Assembly (NCBI GenBank): GCA_963772555.1
Contig: CAVYXQ010000009.1
Location: 1-64,000 of the forward strand
Direction of reading: 5' to 3'
Source of the DNA: Roseiarcus sp963772555
Lineage (GTDB): Bacteria; Pseudomonadota; Alphaproteobacteria; Rhizobiales; Beijerinckiaceae
DNA length: 64,000 nt
Shown here: piece by piece, positions 10,128 through 18,715 of the stretch
Numbering within the stretch: position 1 is the first letter of the stretch
Layout of the letters: each line of letters starts with the position of its first letter
Position numbers and translations under genes: made by a program
Notes under the pieces: generated by a model
What the model saw: only the letters and a program-made list of their open reading frames with translations
Told to the model about the DNA's origin: nothing
Databases searched by the model: none

Positions 10128-11596
10128 ATGTCCCCGCAGACCCGCTCCCGCCGCATTGATGGATCGGCGATCTTCGCCGCGACGGCCTTCGCCGCCGGTC
10201 TGGCGACGATCATCGCGCTCGACCGCGTCGGCGCGCCGGCCGGGCTCGTCCAGGCGGGGGGGTCGATTCTGGCGCTCTTCGGCCTCGTGGTCTTCGGCCT
10301 CGGCTCCCGGAACGCGGATCTCGCCTCATTCATGGCCGCCGGGCGCGGCCTGGCTCCGATCTATGGGGCGCTCGGCACACGGCGGTCGCCGCAGGACTGG
10401 CGCTGTGTCTCCGCCCTGATCTGACGCCCTCAGATCCGCCTGTCCTCGGTCTGGCGATCGGGCTTGCGCTGGGAACGCTGGTCTATGCCCCGCTGCTTCG
10501 GCGCTTCGGCGCGACGTCTCTCGCCGACGTCGTGGCGACCCGCTTTTCCCGCTCTCCGGCCCGATTCGCCTCGGCGGTCGCGATTTGGGCTGGCGCGGCG
10601 TGACCGCCTTTGCCGGCTATCGGGTCGGCGTCGCCGCGGCGCAGGGGCTGTTCGGCCAGAGTCGCCTTTGGACGGAGATCGTCGTTGCCGCCGTTCTGGC
10701 CGTCAGCGTGACGCCCGGCGGCTTGGCTGGCGTTGCGTCCTGCGCCTCCGCCGCCGGCGGCGCGCTCGCGATGATCGCGGTCGTCGCCTTCCTGTCGGGA
10801 TGGCGGGTCGGACCGCTGCCGTTCAATCCCGGCGCGTTGCTCGCGTCTGCCGACCTGGCTTCCGCGTCGCCGCAACCTCTTTCGTCCCTTGTCGCCACGA
10901 CGCTGGCGGCCGCCGGAATTCTTCGCTTTCGCGCCTGCCGCGGTCGCGAGCTTTAATGTGCGCTCGACAATCGTCTCCGGCCTTGCCTCGGTCGCGCTCT
11001 GCCTCGTCCTCGCCGGCCTGACGGGCGCTTCGACCTCGCCGGCCGATCTCGGGCTTGGCCCGAATCCATTGAGCCCGGTCGCCGCCTCGCTCTTTGGCGC
11101 GGCGGCGCTGGCGGCGGCGCTGGCGCTCGCAATACTTGGCATCCACGGAGCCTCGAGGGCCTTCGGCGTCGCGCTCGCAGATCCGCCGCGAGCTTTTCCC
11201 GCCCTGGCCAGCGTTCGGCTGGCGCGGATGCGCGCCGTGCAGCTGTTCGTCGTGATCGGTTGCGCCGTCGGCGACAGCCGGGATCTTCTCGACGCCCGGA
11301 CCGCAATGATCGTCGCCATGGCTTTGCCCCTGGCGTTCGCGACCCCGCTTGTCGGTCTGGCCGCGATCGGTCGGGTGGGACCCGTGGGGGCCTCGGTCGG
11401 GATGCTGGCCGCCTTGGGGGTCGCGATCGATTGCGCAGCTTCGGCGACTGGGATGCCTGGCGCGACAGAGCTGCTGCGGGACGCGCTCTTTGCCGCCGCC
11501 GCCGGTTTCGTCGCCGGCTCTTTGGCTTGCCTTCTTTTTCCCCGACGCGGACCGCCGCCGACACCAAGCGCGTTCGACCCGTTTCGCTCAGACTGA
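10128..11596 (+). pseudogene. Sodium:solute symporter family protein, multiply frameshifted
   Basis: Remnant of a membrane transporter of about 490 codons. Translating across frames gives a continuous series of hydrophobic segments, including the symporter-like 'GATSLADVVATRFSRSPARF' near 10515-10575. Frame changes are needed near 10376, at a TGA near 10601, and near 10915; no single frame covers more than half. The last piece (10889-11596) is the longest, about 230 codons with six to seven membrane segments. The 3' end overlaps the convergent hisN by 9 bases. Three or more lesions point to real decay rather than one sequencing error. Confidence 0.65.
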
Positions 11597-12412
11597 GGTC
11601 AGAAGCAATTGGCGCGCCTCGTCGTACACGCGGCGATCGCCGGCCGCGAGGATTCGCCCGCCCTTGGCTGCCTCTTCCCCCTCCCAGGTGGTGATCACGC
11701 CGCCGGCGCCCTCGATGATCGGCGCCAAGGCGACGATGTCGTGCGGCTTCAGGTTGGTTTCGATGACGAGATCGACGAACCCGGCGGCGAGCGCGCAATA
11801 GGCGTAGCAGTCTCCCCCGTACCGGCTCAGTCGAACCTTTCGCTCGACCCCGAGATAGGCGGCCCGATCGGCGTCGTCGCGGATGAGCGCCGGACTGGTG
11901 GTGTGCAAGGTCGCCCGGCCCAGCGATTCGCACGCCCGCGTCCGGAGGGTGCGGGTCATCCATTCCGAGGGGGGAGCATCGCCGCGCGTCGGCGCGAGCG
12001 TGCGCAGCTTCGCGCGTTTGCCGTCGCCATAGAACCTTTCTCGCGTGAAAGGCTGCGCCATCATCCCGTACACCGGTTGGCCGAGATGCATCAGACCGAT
12101 CAAGGTGCCCCATGTGGGCAGGCCTGAAATGAAGCTCTTCGTCCCGTCGATCGGATCGAGGACCCAAACGTATTCCGCGTCTGGACGATCGAGGCCGTAC
12201 TCCTCGCCGATGACGCCATGGGCGGGAAACGTCTGGGCGATCAGCCGCCGCATCGCCGCCTCGGCGCCCCGGTCGGCCTCCGTCACGGGGTCGAACATGC
12301 CGCCGCGCGACTTGTCCTCCGCGCCAATCGCGCTGCGGAAGAACGGGAGAATCACTTCGCCCGAGATTTGCGCGAGGCGCTCGACGAAGGCCGCGAAATC
12401 GACCGCAGTCAT
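11588..12412 (-). CDS. hisN: Histidinol-phosphatase, inositol monophosphatase family
   Basis: 274-aa Mg-dependent phosphatase. Metal-binding motifs of the family are present: 'DPVTEADRGAE', 'GEEYG' and 'VWVLDPIDGTKSFISG' (about residues 82-97), plus the C-terminal 'PHDIVALAPIIEGAGG'. 'GTKSFISGLPTWGTLIGL' is typical of the HisN branch, which dephosphorylates histidinol phosphate in histidine biosynthesis, rather than SuhB. The neighbours N-formylglutamate amidohydrolase and cpdR are the usual alphaproteobacterial partners. Family certain, histidinol-phosphate specificity likely. Confidence 0.9.
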   Translation of the reverse strand: MTAVDFAAFVERLAQISGEVILPFFRSAIGAEDKSRGGMFDPVTEADRGAEAAMRRLIAQTFPAHGVIGEEYGLDRPDAEYVWVLDPIDGTKSFISGLPTWGTLIGLMHLGQPVYGMMAQPFTRERFYGDGKRAKLRTLAPTRGDAPPSEWMTRTLRTRACESLGRATLHTTSPALIRDDADRAAYLGVERKVRLSRYGGDCYAYCALAAGFVDLVIETNLKPHDIVALAPIIEGAGGVITTWEGEEAAKGGRILAAGDRRVYDEARQLLLTSV

Positions 12413-12620
12413 CCCAATCCCTCCAATGTGAAGTCATGTTGTCCATGCATATCTGGTATTCCGACGCGTGCGCACCTCGGCATCGCGGGTCCGCCTTAGC
12501 ATCACGCAACGAATTGATTCTTTGTCTTTTTTGCCCAGTTTGAAAGGCACATTGACCCTGCGCGGCAGGCGCAGTTTGCGTCTTTTTGCACAGGGGCGGC
12601 GATTCGAAACGAACAAAACG

Positions 12621-12650
12621 CTTGCAAGAGCGGGGGTCAAACCCGATATT
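12621..12650 (+). promoter_or_regulatory. Candidate promoter for MmgR-like sRNA
   Basis: CTTGCA at 12621-12626 and GATATT at 12645-12650, 18 bases apart, resemble sigma-70 boxes and place a start near 12657, just ahead of the sRNA hairpins. Box quality is moderate. Confidence 0.4.
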
Positions 12651-12656
12651 GCTGCG

Positions 12657-12745
12657 GTGCGGCATTCGTGCCGTATATGCCCTCCTTGGGCGTTTCCTCC
12701 CTAGACTGAAGGCCGCCGTGGCAACATGGCGGCCTCCTTTTTTTG
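12657..12745 (+). ncRNA. Small RNA resembling the alphaproteobacterial suhB/MmgR family
   Basis: About 88 nt with a small 5' hairpin (GGCA-TTCG-TGCC), then the unpaired CCTCC-rich block CCTCCTTGGGCGTTTCCTCC, then a strong Rho-independent terminator with arms GGCCGCC (12711-12717) and GGCGGCC (12728-12734) followed by a run of T. The two CCTCC motifs, hairpin order and length recall the Rfam suhB/MmgR (alpha-r8) family, whose members lie beside suhB-type phosphatase genes; here hisN, of the same phosphatase superfamily, is next door. Such RNAs pair with ribosome-binding sites, and MmgR is linked to carbon-storage control in Sinorhizobium. Family recognition is from memory. Confidence 0.65.
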
Positions 12746-12836
12746 CCAGCCGCAGCCCCGACCCGGTTTCGGCTTAGTGCGGTGCGATATGCCGGTTCCC
12801 GTCGCCTCCCGCGACGGCCGCGCGCAGGGCGCGCCG

Positions 12837-13714
12837 CTATTCAGCTGCAAGACGATTGAGATCGCCAAATCCGCTGAGGGTTCTCGCGGCATTGAAGAGA
12901 TTGTCGCGGAGGGTCGTCCAGGTCTCGTTCCTCACCAGACGTCGTTCGTCCAGATAAAGCGATCTCGCGATCTCGATCTGAATAGCGTGTACGCCCTGCG
13001 CGGGGCGCCAAAATGCTCGGTTATGAAACCGCCCGCGAAGGGCTTGTTGCGGCGGATTCGGTACCCCGCCGAGCGCAAGCTCGTTTCCAGAGTTTCAACG
13101 ATGTCGGGCGCTGCGCTCGCGCCGTACCGGTCCCCGAGCACGATGTCCAAACCGCTTACGTCCGCGGCGTTGCTCGGCATGGAGTGACAGTCGATCAGAA
13201 CTGCCGAGCCGAACCTGGCGCGCGACCGATCGACCAGCGCCCGCAATTGACGATGGTAGGCACGATATAACCATTCAATTCGACCGAGCCCCTCTTCGAC
13301 CGCCAACGGCTGCTTGTAGATCGGCTGCGCATCGCCGACGACGCGGGGAATGGTCCCAAGGCCGACGGCGACCCTCAGCGACCGGGTGTTGGCGAAGTCG
13401 GGAAGGCGTCCCTCGAACACCTGCGGGTCGAGCTCGTAAGGCTCGCGATTGACGTCGAGATAGGCGCGCGGGAACAGCGCGCGCAGCAGAGGCGCGCCGA
13501 GCGCGACACAGGGCAGAAACAGCTCATCGACGTAGGCATCCTCCGACCGGCGCAACGTCAGCGAGTCGAGACGCGACGCGACGAGGAAGCGCTCAGGATA
13601 AATCGACCCCGAGTGCGGCGAGCTGAAGACGAGCGGCGACGTCAGGCGAATGGGTTCGACCGTCTCGGTCGGACGTTCAAAATCCGCCCTGGCTATCCGC
13701 GCGAGCCCATCCAT
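12837..13714 (-). CDS. N-formylglutamate amidohydrolase, frameshifted near its C-terminus
   Basis: Zinc amidohydrolase of the FGase family, hydrolysing N-formylglutamate or similar N-acyl amino acids. Early motifs are clear: 'FSSPHSGSIYP' and 'LIDCHSMPS'. As written, the frame ends at 12932 with a meaningless tail after 'EHFGAPRR'. Adding one base at about 13011-13015 continues the normal family ending, 'AIQIEIARSLYLDERRL' through 'TLRDNLF' to a TAG at 12837, giving 292 aa, the expected size. A one-base deletion, real or a read error, is the simplest explanation. It lies between hisN and cpdR in a conserved neighbourhood. Confidence 0.85.
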
Positions 13715-13864
13715 TGTATCTTCCAGCAGATGTCCTACAAGTGCCCTTGGGGGGCTTACTGCGGTCTATCATAGCTCGAAACTGCGGGGCCGCGCGGTAT
13801 CTCGGCGCGGTTCAAGAATTTTTTACCGAGGCGCCGCAAACTCTCGGCGCAAGTGAGGGGACAG

Positions 13865-14248
13865 ATGCGCACGCCCGTCGAGATTTCCGCCAAGATCCTG
13901 CTCGCCGAAGATGACAACGACATGCGCCGGTTCCTTGTCAAGGCGCTACAGACTGCCGGTTATTCAGTCGCCTCGTTCGACAACGGGATGTCCGCCTACA
14001 ATCGGCTGCGGGAAGAGCCGTTCGAGCTGCTCCTGACCGACATCGTCATGCCGGAGATGGATGGCATTGAGCTGGCCCGTCGGGCGACCGAACTCGACCC
14101 CGAAATCAAGGTCATGTTCATTACCGGCTTCGCTGCGGTGGCGCTGAACCCGGATAACAACGCGCCCAAGGATGCACGAATCCTGTCAAAGCCGTTTCAT
14201 CTCCGCGATCTTGTGAACGAAGTCGAGCGGCTGTTAAACGCGGCTTGA
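13865..14248 (+). CDS. cpdR: Single-domain response regulator CpdR
   Basis: 127-aa receiver domain with no output domain. It has the acidic pocket 'AEDDND', phospho-acceptor Asp in 'LLTDIVMPEMDG', and the near-invariant CpdR stretch 'VMFITGFAAVAL' followed by 'KPFHLRDLV'. In Caulobacter, unphosphorylated CpdR primes ClpXP for degradation of CtrA-pathway proteins and positions the protease at the pole. ctrA itself is encoded 20 kb away in this window. A start four codons upstream at 13853 is also possible. The stop overlaps a TTG upstream of pheC. Confidence 0.93.
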   Translation: MRTPVEISAKILLAEDDNDMRRFLVKALQTAGYSVASFDNGMSAYNRLREEPFELLLTDIVMPEMDGIELARRATELDPEIKVMFITGFAAVALNPDNNAPKDARILSKPFHLRDLVNEVERLLNAA

Positions 14249-14286
14249 GCTGGATTTGTAACCAGCCGCGGCCGTTGGGGTCATTC

Positions 14287-15063
14287 GTGCGAAGACTGGC
14301 GTGGCTTCTCGTCCTTTGCGGCCCGATCTTGGATTCCCATGCCTTCGCGGAGGCTTCCCGGCTTGACTCCATTCTGGCGGGCCACGTTCTGCGCGTCGGA
14401 ACGACTGGCGACTATCTGCCGTTTACCGCGCTCGATCCAGCGAGCGGAGATTATTCCGGGCTGGACATCGACCTCGCCCGCTCGCTCGGCGCCGCGCTCG
14501 GGGCAAAGGTCGAGTTCGTGCCGACGACCTGGGCCAGCCTCTCGCATGACCTCACCGCCGGCGCCTTCGACATCGCGATGGGCGGCGTCTCCGTCACCCT
14601 CGAGCGGCAAAAGTCCGGCTTCTTTTCCCTGCCTTATCTGCGCGATGGTAAGACGCCGATCGCCCGATGCGGCGACCAGGACAAGTTTCAGACGCTTGCC
14701 GAAATCGACCGGCCGGACGTGCGCGTCGCCGTCAATCCCGGCGGCACGAACGAGCGGTTCGATCGGGCGCATCTCCGTGCGGCCCAAATCGTCGTCTTCG
14801 CCGACAACCGAACAATATTTGACAAGCTGGCTAAGGGCGACGCGGACGTCATGATCACCGACGCCAGCGAAACCCGCTACCAAGAAAAGCGGCGACCGGG
14901 CGTTCTGTGCGCCGTTCACCCGGAGAAGCCGTTCAATTTCGCCGAAAAGGCCTATTGGATGGTTCCTGACCCGGCGCTGAAGGCCTTTGTCGACCAATGG
15001 CTCCATCTTGGCTTGGAAGACGGGGAATTCCAAACCATTGTCTCCAGGTGGTTTAGCCGCTAA
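14287..15063 (+). CDS. pheC: Periplasmic cyclohexadienyl/arogenate dehydratase
   Basis: 258 aa from a GTG at 14287 that puts a clean signal peptide ('LLVLCGPILDSHAFA') at the N-terminus; a TTG at 14245 would add 14 residues. The fold is a solute-binding protein (SBP_bac_3), but the sequence follows Pseudomonas PheC: 'SRLDSILAGHVLRVGTTGDY', 'IAMGGVSVTLERQ', 'SLPYLRDGKTPI', 'NPGGTNERF', 'FNFAEKAYWM'. PheC converts prephenate or arogenate to phenylpyruvate or phenylalanine in the periplasm. No transporter subunits are adjacent, which also argues against an ABC binding protein. Whether this copy is an enzyme is inferred from these matches. Confidence 0.8.
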   Translation: MRRLAWLLVLCGPILDSHAFAEASRLDSILAGHVLRVGTTGDYLPFTALDPASGDYSGLDIDLARSLGAALGAKVEFVPTTWASLSHDLTAGAFDIAMGGVSVTLERQKSGFFSLPYLRDGKTPIARCGDQDKFQTLAEIDRPDVRVAVNPGGTNERFDRAHLRAAQIVVFADNRTIFDKLAKGDADVMITDASETRYQEKRRPGVLCAVHPEKPFNFAEKAYWMVPDPALKAFVDQWLHLGLEDGEFQTIVSRWFSR

Positions 15064-15082
15064 CCCGGCTCGGCGGGCAGGT

Positions 15083-15118
15083 TAAAAAGGCTTGGGGCGG
15101 ACGGAGTGGTCCGCCCCT
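15083..15118 (-). terminator. Rho-independent terminator of the Tyr/Gly-rich gene
   Basis: Arms GGGGCGGAC (15094-15102) and GTCCGCCCC (15109-15117), 9 perfect pairs. On the minus strand the stem is followed a few bases later by a T run (15084-15088), so it ends transcription from the leftward gene; it may also serve pheC, which converges on it. Confidence 0.7.
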
Positions 15119-15136
15119 GCGCTGCTCGCAGCCGCT

Positions 15137-15886
15137 TCAGTGGATATGAATGCCGCCGCCGCCTATGTGGCCGCCGCCAGCGAAATGCGCGCCGCCGAAG
15201 TCGCCGCCGAAATGGGCGCCGCCAAAGTTGGCCCCGCCCATTCCGTGGAAGGCGCCGAAGTTCGCGCCGCCGGCGACCGTCGGCCTGTTGGACGCCGTTC
15301 CGAACGGATGCGTCACGGCTGCTCCCACCGGATGCGTCACGGCGCCGCCAAAGTGGGCGACCCGCTCGCCGTTCCAGCCGTTCCAGTGACGCCGGTGGCC
15401 ATAGTAGCCACCGTATCCGAAACCGACGACCGGCGACCCGTAACCGAAATCGTAGCCGTAATAGTCGGGATAGCCGTAGTCATACCCATAGCTGTAGGGG
15501 CCGTAGTATCCGTAGGCGGGGCAATAGGCGCTTGGATAATCGGCGCTCGGATAGCCGTACGCGCAATCATAGGCGCCCGTTGCGGCGAGGCCGGCGCCGA
15601 TCAACCCGCCGGCGACCGCGCCGACGACATTGCCGGCCACGGCGCCCGGCGCATACCCATAGCCGTAACCGTAAGCGTGGGGGATATGACGATGCGCCAA
15701 GTAGCGATGGGCGATATAGTTGTGCGCCATCATGCGGTGGTCCATGGTGCTACGCGCCGCATAATGGCGCTGGGTATGGACATCGCGGTGGACGTACTGC
15801 GCGGATGCAGGCGCGATCGCCGCCATCGACGCCAAAGCCGTTGCGCCGAGCAGAACGGCCGAAACACGAATCGCATTGAGTTTCAT
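15137..15886 (-). CDS. Exported Tyr/Gly/His-rich protein of unknown function
   Basis: 249 aa starting 7-8 bases after a good AGGAGG site. Residues 1-29 form a Sec signal peptide ending 'APASA'. The mature protein is low complexity: a His/Met/Tyr-rich N-terminal part ('HRMMAHNYIAHRYLAHRH'), a glycine-zipper-like hydrophobic stretch ('VVGAVAGGLIGAGLAATG'), a Tyr/Gly-rich middle and a C-terminal 'GGAHFGG' repeat ending in 'HIHIH'-like residues. The glycine zipper suggests membrane or envelope association and the histidines could bind metal. No enzyme domain seen. Monocistronic with its own terminator. Confidence 0.75.
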   Translation of the reverse strand: MKLNAIRVSAVLLGATALASMAAIAPASAQYVHRDVHTQRHYAARSTMDHRMMAHNYIAHRYLAHRHIPHAYGYGYGYAPGAVAGNVVGAVAGGLIGAGLAATGAYDCAYGYPSADYPSAYCPAYGYYGPYSYGYDYGYPDYYGYDFGYGSPVVGFGYGGYYGHRRHWNGWNGERVAHFGGAVTHPVGAAVTHPFGTASNRPTVAGGANFGAFHGMGGANFGGAHFGGDFGGAHFAGGGHIGGGGIHIH

Positions 15887-16130
15887 AACCAAACCTCCTT
15901 TGTGGGCGGATTTCCGCGCCGCATCGCGCCCCCCATCTGTCCAAGTCAAGATAAGCTCGCGATTCCCTGGATCAATCAGTTCTCGCTCACAAGCCCGTGT
16001 ATTCGTGTCCACGGTCGAGCAGATGGGTAGCAGAATAGAGCCCATCCATCCCAACGTATCTTTACGGTAACCTGAATTATCCAACACCTCTTGCACAGAT
16101 CCATGGCAGCCGCCCGATGGCGGCATCGAT

Positions 16131-16172
16131 AGCTTGGCTCAGCAAATGAATAGCTTGTCTCGGCAAATCAAT
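16131..16172. repeat. 21-bp imperfect tandem duplication
   Basis: Two adjacent copies of AGCTTGgCTCaGCAAATgAAT differing at three positions (lower case). It lies about 85 bases upstream of the groES promoter boxes. Could be a duplicated protein-binding site or chance. Confidence 0.6.
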
Positions 16173-16255
16173 TGTTTTGGCTGTCCAGGCAAACGAATCC
16201 ACCCAACCCTCAACGCGCAGAGATGTAATAATCCCGGCTTTGGAAGCAACTCAGC

Positions 16256-16285
16256 CTTGACCCGGCATGTGGGGTCGCCTATTTG
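16256..16285 (+). promoter_or_regulatory. RpoH-type heat-shock promoter of groESL
   Basis: CTTGAC at 16256-16261 and CCTATTTG at 16278-16285 with 16 bases between, a close fit to the alphaproteobacterial sigma-32 consensus (CTTGAA/C, 16-18 bases, CYTATNT). It lies just upstream of CIRCE and groES, where a heat-shock promoter is expected. Confidence 0.7.
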
Positions 16286-16293
16286 ACCCCCCG

Positions 16294-16320
16294 TTAGCAC
16301 TCGGGTGAGTCGAGTGCTAA
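16294..16320 (+). promoter_or_regulatory. CIRCE operator (HrcA binding site)
   Basis: Perfect inverted repeat TTAGCACTC - 9 bases - GAGTGCTAA, identical to the canonical CIRCE arms. HrcA represses groESL from this site when GroEL is not saturated. No hrcA gene is in the window. Together with the promoter just upstream it indicates dual control by RpoH and HrcA. Confidence 0.97.
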
Positions 16321-16366
16321 ATGGTCGCGCCTTCCCGGCGCTGTCATTCAAGGAAAGTCAAACCTC

Positions 16367-16654
16367 ATGAAATTCCGTCCCCTACATGACCGTGTCGTCG
16401 TCCGTCGCCTCGAAGGCGAGGAGAAGACGAAGGGCGGCATCATCATCCCGGACACGGCCAAGGAGAAGCCGCAAGAAGGCGAAATCATCGCGGTTGGACC
16501 GGGCGGTCGCGACGAGAGCGGCAAACTGATCCCGATCGACGTCAAGTCCGGCGACAAGGTCCTTTTCGGCAAATGGAGCGGCACCGAAGTCAAGATCGAC
16601 GGCCAGGAGCTCTTGATCATGAAAGAGTCCGACATCATGGGCGTGGTCGGCTGA
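16367..16654 (+). CDS. groES: Co-chaperonin GroES
   Basis: 95-aa co-chaperonin that caps the GroEL ring. It begins 'MKFRPLHDRVVVRRLEGEEK', has the mobile loop 'KTKGGIIIPDTAKEKPQEG' (about residues 21-39) that contacts GroEL and ends 'IMKESDIMGVVG'. Length and sequence are canonical. Preceded by an RpoH-type promoter and a perfect CIRCE, followed 77 bases later by groEL in the same operon. Confidence 0.99.
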   Translation: MKFRPLHDRVVVRRLEGEEKTKGGIIIPDTAKEKPQEGEIIAVGPGGRDESGKLIPIDVKSGDKVLFGKWSGTEVKIDGQELLIMKESDIMGVVG

Positions 16655-16731
16655 TCGACAATTCCCGGAGCCCCCGAAACCCCGAAACCCCATTCCCCAA
16701 ATTCGCTCCCTGGAGGAGCAGGAGATAGACA

Positions 16732-18378
16732 ATGGCTGCCAAAGACGTACGCTTTTCCTCAGACGCGCGCGAGAAAATGCTGCGCGGCGTCGAGATTCTC
16801 AACAACGCCGTGAAAGTGACGCTGGGTCCGAAGGGCCGCAACGTCATCCTCGACAAGTCGTTCGGCGCGCCCCGCATCACCAAGGACGGGGTGACGGTCG
16901 CCAAGGAGATCGAGCTCGAGGACAAGTTCGAGAACATGGGCGCGCAAATGGTGCGCGAGGTCGCCTCGAAGACCAATGACACCGCCGGCGACGGCACGAC
17001 GACCGCCACGGTGCTCGCCGCCTCGATCATCCGGGAAGGCGCCAAGTCTGTGGCCGCAGGCATGAACCCGATGGACCTCAAGCGCGGCGTCGATCTCGCC
17101 GTGGCCGAAGCGGTCAAGGACATCGCCAAGCGCTCCAAGAAGATCAAGGACTCGGCGGAAGTGGCGCAGGTCGGCACGATCTCGGCCAACGGCGACAAGT
17201 CGATCGGCAAGATGATCGCCGATGCGATGCAGAAGGTCGGCAACGAGGGCGTCATCACCGTCGAAGAGGCCAAGAGCCTCGAGACCGAGCTCGACGTCGT
17301 CGAGGGCATGCAGTTCGACCGCGGCTATCTCTCGCCCTACTTCATCACCAATCACGAGAAGATGGTGGCCGAGCTCGAGGATCCCTACATCCTCATCCAC
17401 GAGAAGAAGCTCTCCTCCCTCCAGCCGATGCTGCCGGTGCTCGAGGCCGTCGTTCAGACCGGCAAGCCGCTGCTCATCATCGCCGAGGACATCGAGGGCG
17501 AGGCGCTGGCCACGTTGGTGGTCAACAAGCTGCGCGGCGGTCTCAAGGTCGCCGCCGTCAAGGCGCCCGGCTTCGGCGATCGCCGCAAGGCCATGCTCGA
17601 GGACATCGCCATCCTCACCGGCGGCCAGATGATCGCCGAAGACCTCGGCATCAAGCTCGAAAACGTCACCCTGCAGATGCTCGGCAAGGCCAAGCGCGTC
17701 CGCATCGAGAAGGAAAACACGACCATCATCAACGGCGCCGGCAAGAAGTCGGACATCGAAGGCCGTGTCGCCCAGATCAAGGCGCAGATCGAGGAGACGA
17801 CCTCGGACTACGACAAGGAGAAGCTCCAGGAGCGCCTGGCCAAGCTCGCCGGCGGCGTCGCGGTCATCCGCGTCGGCGGCGCGACCGAGATCGAGGTCAA
17901 GGAGAAGAAGGACCGCGTCGACGACGCCCTCAACGCCACCCGCGCGGCGGTCGAGGAAGGCATCGTCCCCGGCGGCGGCGTGGCTTTGCTGCGCGCCAAG
18001 GCCGCGGTCAGCAAGCTCAAGAGCGAGAACGCCGACGAGCAGGCCGGCATCAACATCGTTTTGAAGGCGCTCGAATCGCCGATCCGCCAGATCGTCGACA
18101 ACGCCGGCGTCGAAGGATCGATCGTCGTCGGCAAGATCAGCGAGAACAAGTCGCTGACCTACGGCTTCGACGCCCAGACCGAGCAATACGTCGACATGCT
18201 GGACGCCGGCATCGTCGATCCGGCCAAGGTCGTGCGCGCCGCCCTGCAGGACGCCGCCTCCGTCGCCGGCCTCCTCATCACCACCGAGGCGATGGTCGCC
18301 GAAATGCCGAAGGAGAAGCCGGCGCCGGCAATGCCCGGCGGCGGCGGCATGGGCGGCATGGGCGGCATGGACTTCTGA
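16732..18378 (+). CDS. groEL: Chaperonin GroEL
   Basis: 548-aa 60-kDa chaperonin. It opens 'MAAKDVRFSSDAREKMLRGV', has the ATP-binding 'DGTTTATVLA' (about residues 87-96), the conserved apical segment 'RGYLSPYFITN', and ends in the GGM-rich tail 'GGGMGGMGGMDF'. Complete and in frame, with ribosome site GGAGGAG ahead of the ATG. Strong G/C third-position bias fits high expression. Followed by a strong terminator. Confidence 0.99.
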   Translation: MAAKDVRFSSDAREKMLRGVEILNNAVKVTLGPKGRNVILDKSFGAPRITKDGVTVAKEIELEDKFENMGAQMVREVASKTNDTAGDGTTTATVLAASIIREGAKSVAAGMNPMDLKRGVDLAVAEAVKDIAKRSKKIKDSAEVAQVGTISANGDKSIGKMIADAMQKVGNEGVITVEEAKSLETELDVVEGMQFDRGYLSPYFITNHEKMVAELEDPYILIHEKKLSSLQPMLPVLEAVVQTGKPLLIIAEDIEGEALATLVVNKLRGGLKVAAVKAPGFGDRRKAMLEDIAILTGGQMIAEDLGIKLENVTLQMLGKAKRVRIEKENTTIINGAGKKSDIEGRVAQIKAQIEETTSDYDKEKLQERLAKLAGGVAVIRVGGATEIEVKEKKDRVDDALNATRAAVEEGIVPGGGVALLRAKAAVSKLKSENADEQAGINIVLKALESPIRQIVDNAGVEGSIVVGKISENKSLTYGFDAQTEQYVDMLDAGIVDPAKVVRAALQDAASVAGLLITTEAMVAEMPKEKPAPAMPGGGGMGGMGGMDF

Positions 18379-18404
18379 GCCCCGCGCATCCGCGCCAAGA
18401 CAGG

Positions 18405-18430
18405 AAAGGGCGGCCTCGGCCGCCCTTTTT
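18405..18430 (+). terminator. Rho-independent terminator of groESL
   Basis: Stem GGGCGGCC/GGCCGCCC with a 2-base loop at 18408-18425, extended by flanking A-T pairs and followed by five T. Located 27 bases after the groEL stop. Confidence 0.92.
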
Positions 18431-18582
18431 CTTGTGCAGCCGAAGCCTCGCCTGTTTTTCGCTGATAATCCCTGATATTCCCTGCCAACCAGGAAAATCG
18501 CCCCCGCCGCTCCGCGGGCGATGCACAAAATCACGGTATTTCATTTGGTTCAGCGGATGTGCTCATGCGGAGGGTAAAGGCG

Positions 18583-18625
18583 GAACAGGGAACTTATTTT
18601 CCCTGTTCAGCCGATGAACAGGGAA
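18583..18625. repeat. Inverted repeat plus third copy of an AACAGGGAA motif
   Basis: GAACAGGGAA at 18583-18592 pairs with TTCCCTGTTC at 18599-18608 (6-base loop), and GAACAGGGAA occurs again at about 18616. The 18431-18715 intergenic region holds no gene I can support; this hairpin is its most ordered feature and may be a dispersed palindromic element or a remnant at the edge of the accessory patch. Confidence 0.5.
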
Positions 18626-18715
18626 TTCGGGCGCGAAGCGGACAATCCGCTTCCAAAGCAAGCCGCCGGGAGCCGGCCCTGCTGCGCTTTTAGGTGAGGA
18701 TAATGCCATATCCAC

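Noticed and set aside
16759..18534. 591-codon antisense frame over groEL
   Set aside because: Composition is Asp/Leu/Gly-rich with no domain, as expected of antisense groEL codons.
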